A stretch of 7,301 nucleotides of DNA from positions 1 through 7,301 of the forward strand of contig CAYYJM010000292.1 of NCBI GenBank assembly GCA_964471755.1. Reading direction: 5' to 3'. This document shows, in pieces, positions 5,591 through 7,301 of the stretch. Position 1 is the first letter of the stretch. Each line of letters begins with the position of its first letter. The notes under the pieces were generated by a model. It did not search any database, was not told the origin of the DNA, and was given only the letters and a program-made list of their open reading frames with translations. The DNA is from CAYYJM01 sp964471755. Its GTDB lineage: Bacteria > Planctomycetota > Planctomycetia > Gemmatales > Gemmataceae. The position numbers and the translations under genes were made by a program.

Positions 5591-6859
5591 TTACCCGGCT
5601 GGCTGGCCGCGCACTTGCCCGTCGCCGAGAACCACATACTTGTAGCTGGTCAATTCTAGCAGTCCGCACGGGCCGCGTGCGTGGAATTTATCGGTACTGA
5701 TGCCGATTTCCGCGCCGAGACCCAGCTCGAAGCCGTCGTTGAAACGAGTGCTGGCATTCACCAGCACCGCCGACGAGTCCACCTCCCGAGTAAACCGCTG
5801 GCCGGCGCTTTCGTCTCGCGTCACGATGGCATCGGTATGATGCGATCCATAGTGGTTGATGTGAGCAATCGCTTCGTCGAGCCCACGGACCACCTTGATG
5901 GACAGCACGAGATCGAGAAACTCGGCCGCGTAGTCCGCCTCCGTGGCGAGCCGAGCCTCCGGCAATTGTTTTAGCGTATCCGGACAGCCGCGAAGTTCAA
6001 CCCCTTTCTCGCGCAGCGCTCGCCCCAGGCGCGGCAGCAGGGCGGCGGCGATGCTGGCGTCGATCAGCAGGCTCTCGGCCGCGTTGCACACTCCCGGCCG
6101 ATGCGTCTTGGCGTCCACGACGATCCGCACGGCCATGTCCGGGTCGGCCGACTCATGAACGTAGACGTGGCAGTTGCCCTGGAAGTGCTTCATGACCGGC
6201 ATCTTCGCCTCGGCGACCACGCGCCGGATCAGCCCCTCGCCACCGCGCGGGATGACCAGATCGATCAGCTCGTTCAACTGAAGCAACTCGCCGACCACGG
6301 CCCGATCGGGGTTCTCGACCAGCAGCACGCTGTCGGCCGGCAGACTCTCGGCACGAAGTGCTTCTTGCAGCAGGCCGACCAGGGCCGCGTTGGAATGGCG
6401 CGCCTCGCGTCCGCCCCGCAGCACGATGGCGTTGCCCGCCTTGAGGCACAGGGCGGCAGCATCGACCGTGACGTTGGGCCGTGACTCGTAGATGAACAGC
6501 ACCACGCCCAGGGGCACACCGACCTTGCGCACCTCCAGGCCGTTCGGACGCTGTCGCGTCTCGCGCACCTCGCCGACGGGATCGGGCAGTTCGGCGACCT
6601 GTCGCAGGCCCTCGGCCATGCCGGCCAGCCGGGCCGGAGTCAGCGTCAGGCGGTCGCGCAGGGCCCCGGTCAGTTCGGGATTGTCGGCCAGGTCGCGGGC
6701 GTTGGCCGCGAGCAGTTCGATCTGGCGCTGCTCGATCAGCGCGGCCGAGCGGATCAGCCAGGCGTTCTTGGGAGCGGTCGCCGTCGTGGCGAGGACGCCG
6801 GCAGCGGTCCGCGCCCGGCGGGCCAGCGACAGAGCGTAGCCGGCATTCTCAACGGTCAT
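5591..6859 (-). CDS. proA: Glutamate-5-semialdehyde dehydrogenase (gamma-glutamyl phosphate reductase)
   Basis: ProA catalyses the NADPH-dependent reduction of gamma-glutamyl phosphate to glutamate-5-semialdehyde, the second step of proline synthesis from glutamate, in the cytoplasm. From the ATG at 6859 the protein is 422 residues, full length for the family. Hallmarks, numbered from that start, are 'VPLGVVLFIYESRPNVT' (115-131), 'GNAIVLRGGREARHSN' (142-157), 'IPRGGEGLI' (203-211), 'HRPGVCNAAESLL' with the catalytic C258, and 'STRFNDGFELGLGAEIGIS' (370-388). No key residue is missing. A GTG at 6895 is an alternative start, overlapping the upstream stop as GTGA and adding 12 residues. It lacks a clear ribosome site, whereas 6859 has GGAGA at 8-base spacing. 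proB, its usual partner, is not in the window. The identification is very secure; only the start is debatable. Confidence 0.97.
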   Translation of the reverse strand: MTVENAGYALSLARRARTAAGVLATTATAPKNAWLIRSAALIEQRQIELLAANARDLADNPELTGALRDRLTLTPARLAGMAEGLRQVAELPDPVGEVRETRQRPNGLEVRKVGVPLGVVLFIYESRPNVTVDAAALCLKAGNAIVLRGGREARHSNAALVGLLQEALRAESLPADSVLLVENPDRAVVGELLQLNELIDLVIPRGGEGLIRRVVAEAKMPVMKHFQGNCHVYVHESADPDMAVRIVVDAKTHRPGVCNAAESLLIDASIAAALLPRLGRALREKGVELRGCPDTLKQLPEARLATEADYAAEFLDLVLSIKVVRGLDEAIAHINHYGSHHTDAIVTRDESAGQRFTREVDSSAVLVNASTRFNDGFELGLGAEIGISTDKFHARGPCGLLELTSYKYVVLGDGQVRGQPAG

Positions 6860-6867
6860 CGATGAAG

Positions 6868-6872
6868 TCTCC
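6868..6872 (-). promoter_or_regulatory. Ribosome binding site supporting the ATG start of proA
   Basis: GGAGA on the minus strand lies 8 bases before the ATG at 6859. The competing GTG at 6895 has no purine-rich site at a suitable distance, though coupling with the upstream gene through its GTGA overlap remains possible. Confidence 0.55.
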
Positions 6873-6891
6873 GAAGGTGCTGCCGGCCGGT

Positions 6892-7301
6892 TCACGGCGT
6901 CGGCAGCGGAGTCAGGCCGCGGGGCACGAAGTCGGCCGGCAGCAGCTCGAACGCCACCACGCGCGGCGGTTCTTGCAGCAGAGTGAAGTCCTTCGGTAAT
7001 TGTAGCTGCAACGGCTCGTGATTCAGCCCGCTTCGGAAGGTTCCCTTCGTCAGGTCGAGGAAGGCGTACACCTTCGGCGGCTCCTCCTTGATCGGGCCGA
7101 GCAGCTTGAGCGTGATCCGGCCGGCGCGCTCGTCCAGGAACTGGGGTCGCAGCTGGAAATTGCCCGGACAGAGGAAATGAATCGGTACGTCCACCAGATC
7201 GTAGCGCTTGCGCGGCTGAGTGTAGACCTTGACCGTGACTCGATTCGGATAGACCTCGACGTTGCGACCTTCGAGCGACTGCTCCAGCGCAACGCGCGAG
7301 A
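6892..7301 (-). CDS. YbbR/CdaR-like domain protein, 5' end outside the window
   Basis: The frame is open from the stop at 6892 to the window edge, giving the last 135 residues of a longer protein. An internal GTG at 7194 is not needed as a start, because the upstream codons read sensibly ('VEVYPNRVTVKVYTQPRKR'). The visible part has the rhythm of YbbR-like domains: a beta-rich stretch with 'DVPIHFLCPGNFQLRPQFLD', then 'RITLKLLGPIKEE', then 'KVYAFLDLTKGTF', then 'LQLQLPKDFTLLQEPPRVVAFEL'. YbbR domains occur in CdaR, the extracytoplasmic partner and regulator of the diadenylate cyclase CdaA. That role is only a suggestion here, since no cyclase is visible and the N-terminus with any membrane segment is missing. 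The stop overlaps a possible GTG start of proA or lies 32 bases before its ATG, so the two genes are probably co-transcribed. Confidence 0.55.
   Translation of the reverse strand, partial: SRVALEQSLEGRNVEVYPNRVTVKVYTQPRKRYDLVDVPIHFLCPGNFQLRPQFLDERAGRITLKLLGPIKEEPPKVYAFLDLTKGTFRSGLNHEPLQLQLPKDFTLLQEPPRVVAFELLPADFVPRGLTPLPTP

Noticed and set aside
3935..5659. 574-codon plus-strand open frame opposite the HEAT gene
   Set aside because: It is Gln/Arg/Pro-rich without family motifs and runs antisense to a gene with a signal anchor, HEAT repeats and a good ribosome site. Long antisense frames are expected in GC-rich DNA.

Overview
The window is GC-rich and looks like chromosomal DNA from a planctomycete, most likely the Gemmataceae/Isosphaeraceae side of the phylum. 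Three things point there: a secreted DUF1571 protein (a family typical of Planctomycetes), a formylglycine-generating-enzyme-like protein with the Gemmata-type repeat-companion domain TIGR02996 at its N-terminus, and a membrane-anchored HEAT-type protein with no recognisable family outside such genomes. The assignment rests on protein families read by eye, not on a database search.

Layout, left to right. A DUF1571 gene lies on the minus strand (67-939), with a bulged hairpin just past its stop. A 253-base divergent gap follows, then a plus-strand metallo-beta-lactamase-fold hydrolase of the glyoxalase II type (1193-1840). It converges on a minus-strand block that fills the rest of the window. 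In transcription order (right to left) this block is: a 5'-truncated YbbR/CdaR-like protein (6892-7301), proA (5591-6859), a membrane-anchored HEAT-repeat protein (3980-5536), a TIGR02996 plus SUMF1/FGE-like protein (2864-3835), and an Rpn/PD-(D/E)XK nuclease-like protein with a DUF4351-like tail (1855-2760).

The YbbR-like gene, proA and the HEAT gene are close enough to be co-transcribed. The YbbR/proA junction has a GTGA overlap at one candidate start and a 32-base gap at the better-supported start. The HEAT/SUMF1 gap (144 bases) contains a tandem 7-base repeat and an imperfect hairpin. The SUMF1/Rpn gap (103 bases) begins with a hairpin at the SUMF1 stop. These last two genes may therefore be separate transcription units.

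Only proA has a clear metabolic role (proline biosynthesis). The other genes are a mixture of envelope-associated, predicted hydrolase and lineage-specific proteins with no evident shared pathway. I see no RNA gene, CRISPR array, insertion sequence or phage segment, and no convincing new multi-gene system. The points most worth a second look are the heptad repeat, the hairpins at stop codons, the missing catalytic cysteine pair in the FGE-like protein, the solitary Rpn-like nuclease, and the uncharacterised HEAT protein.
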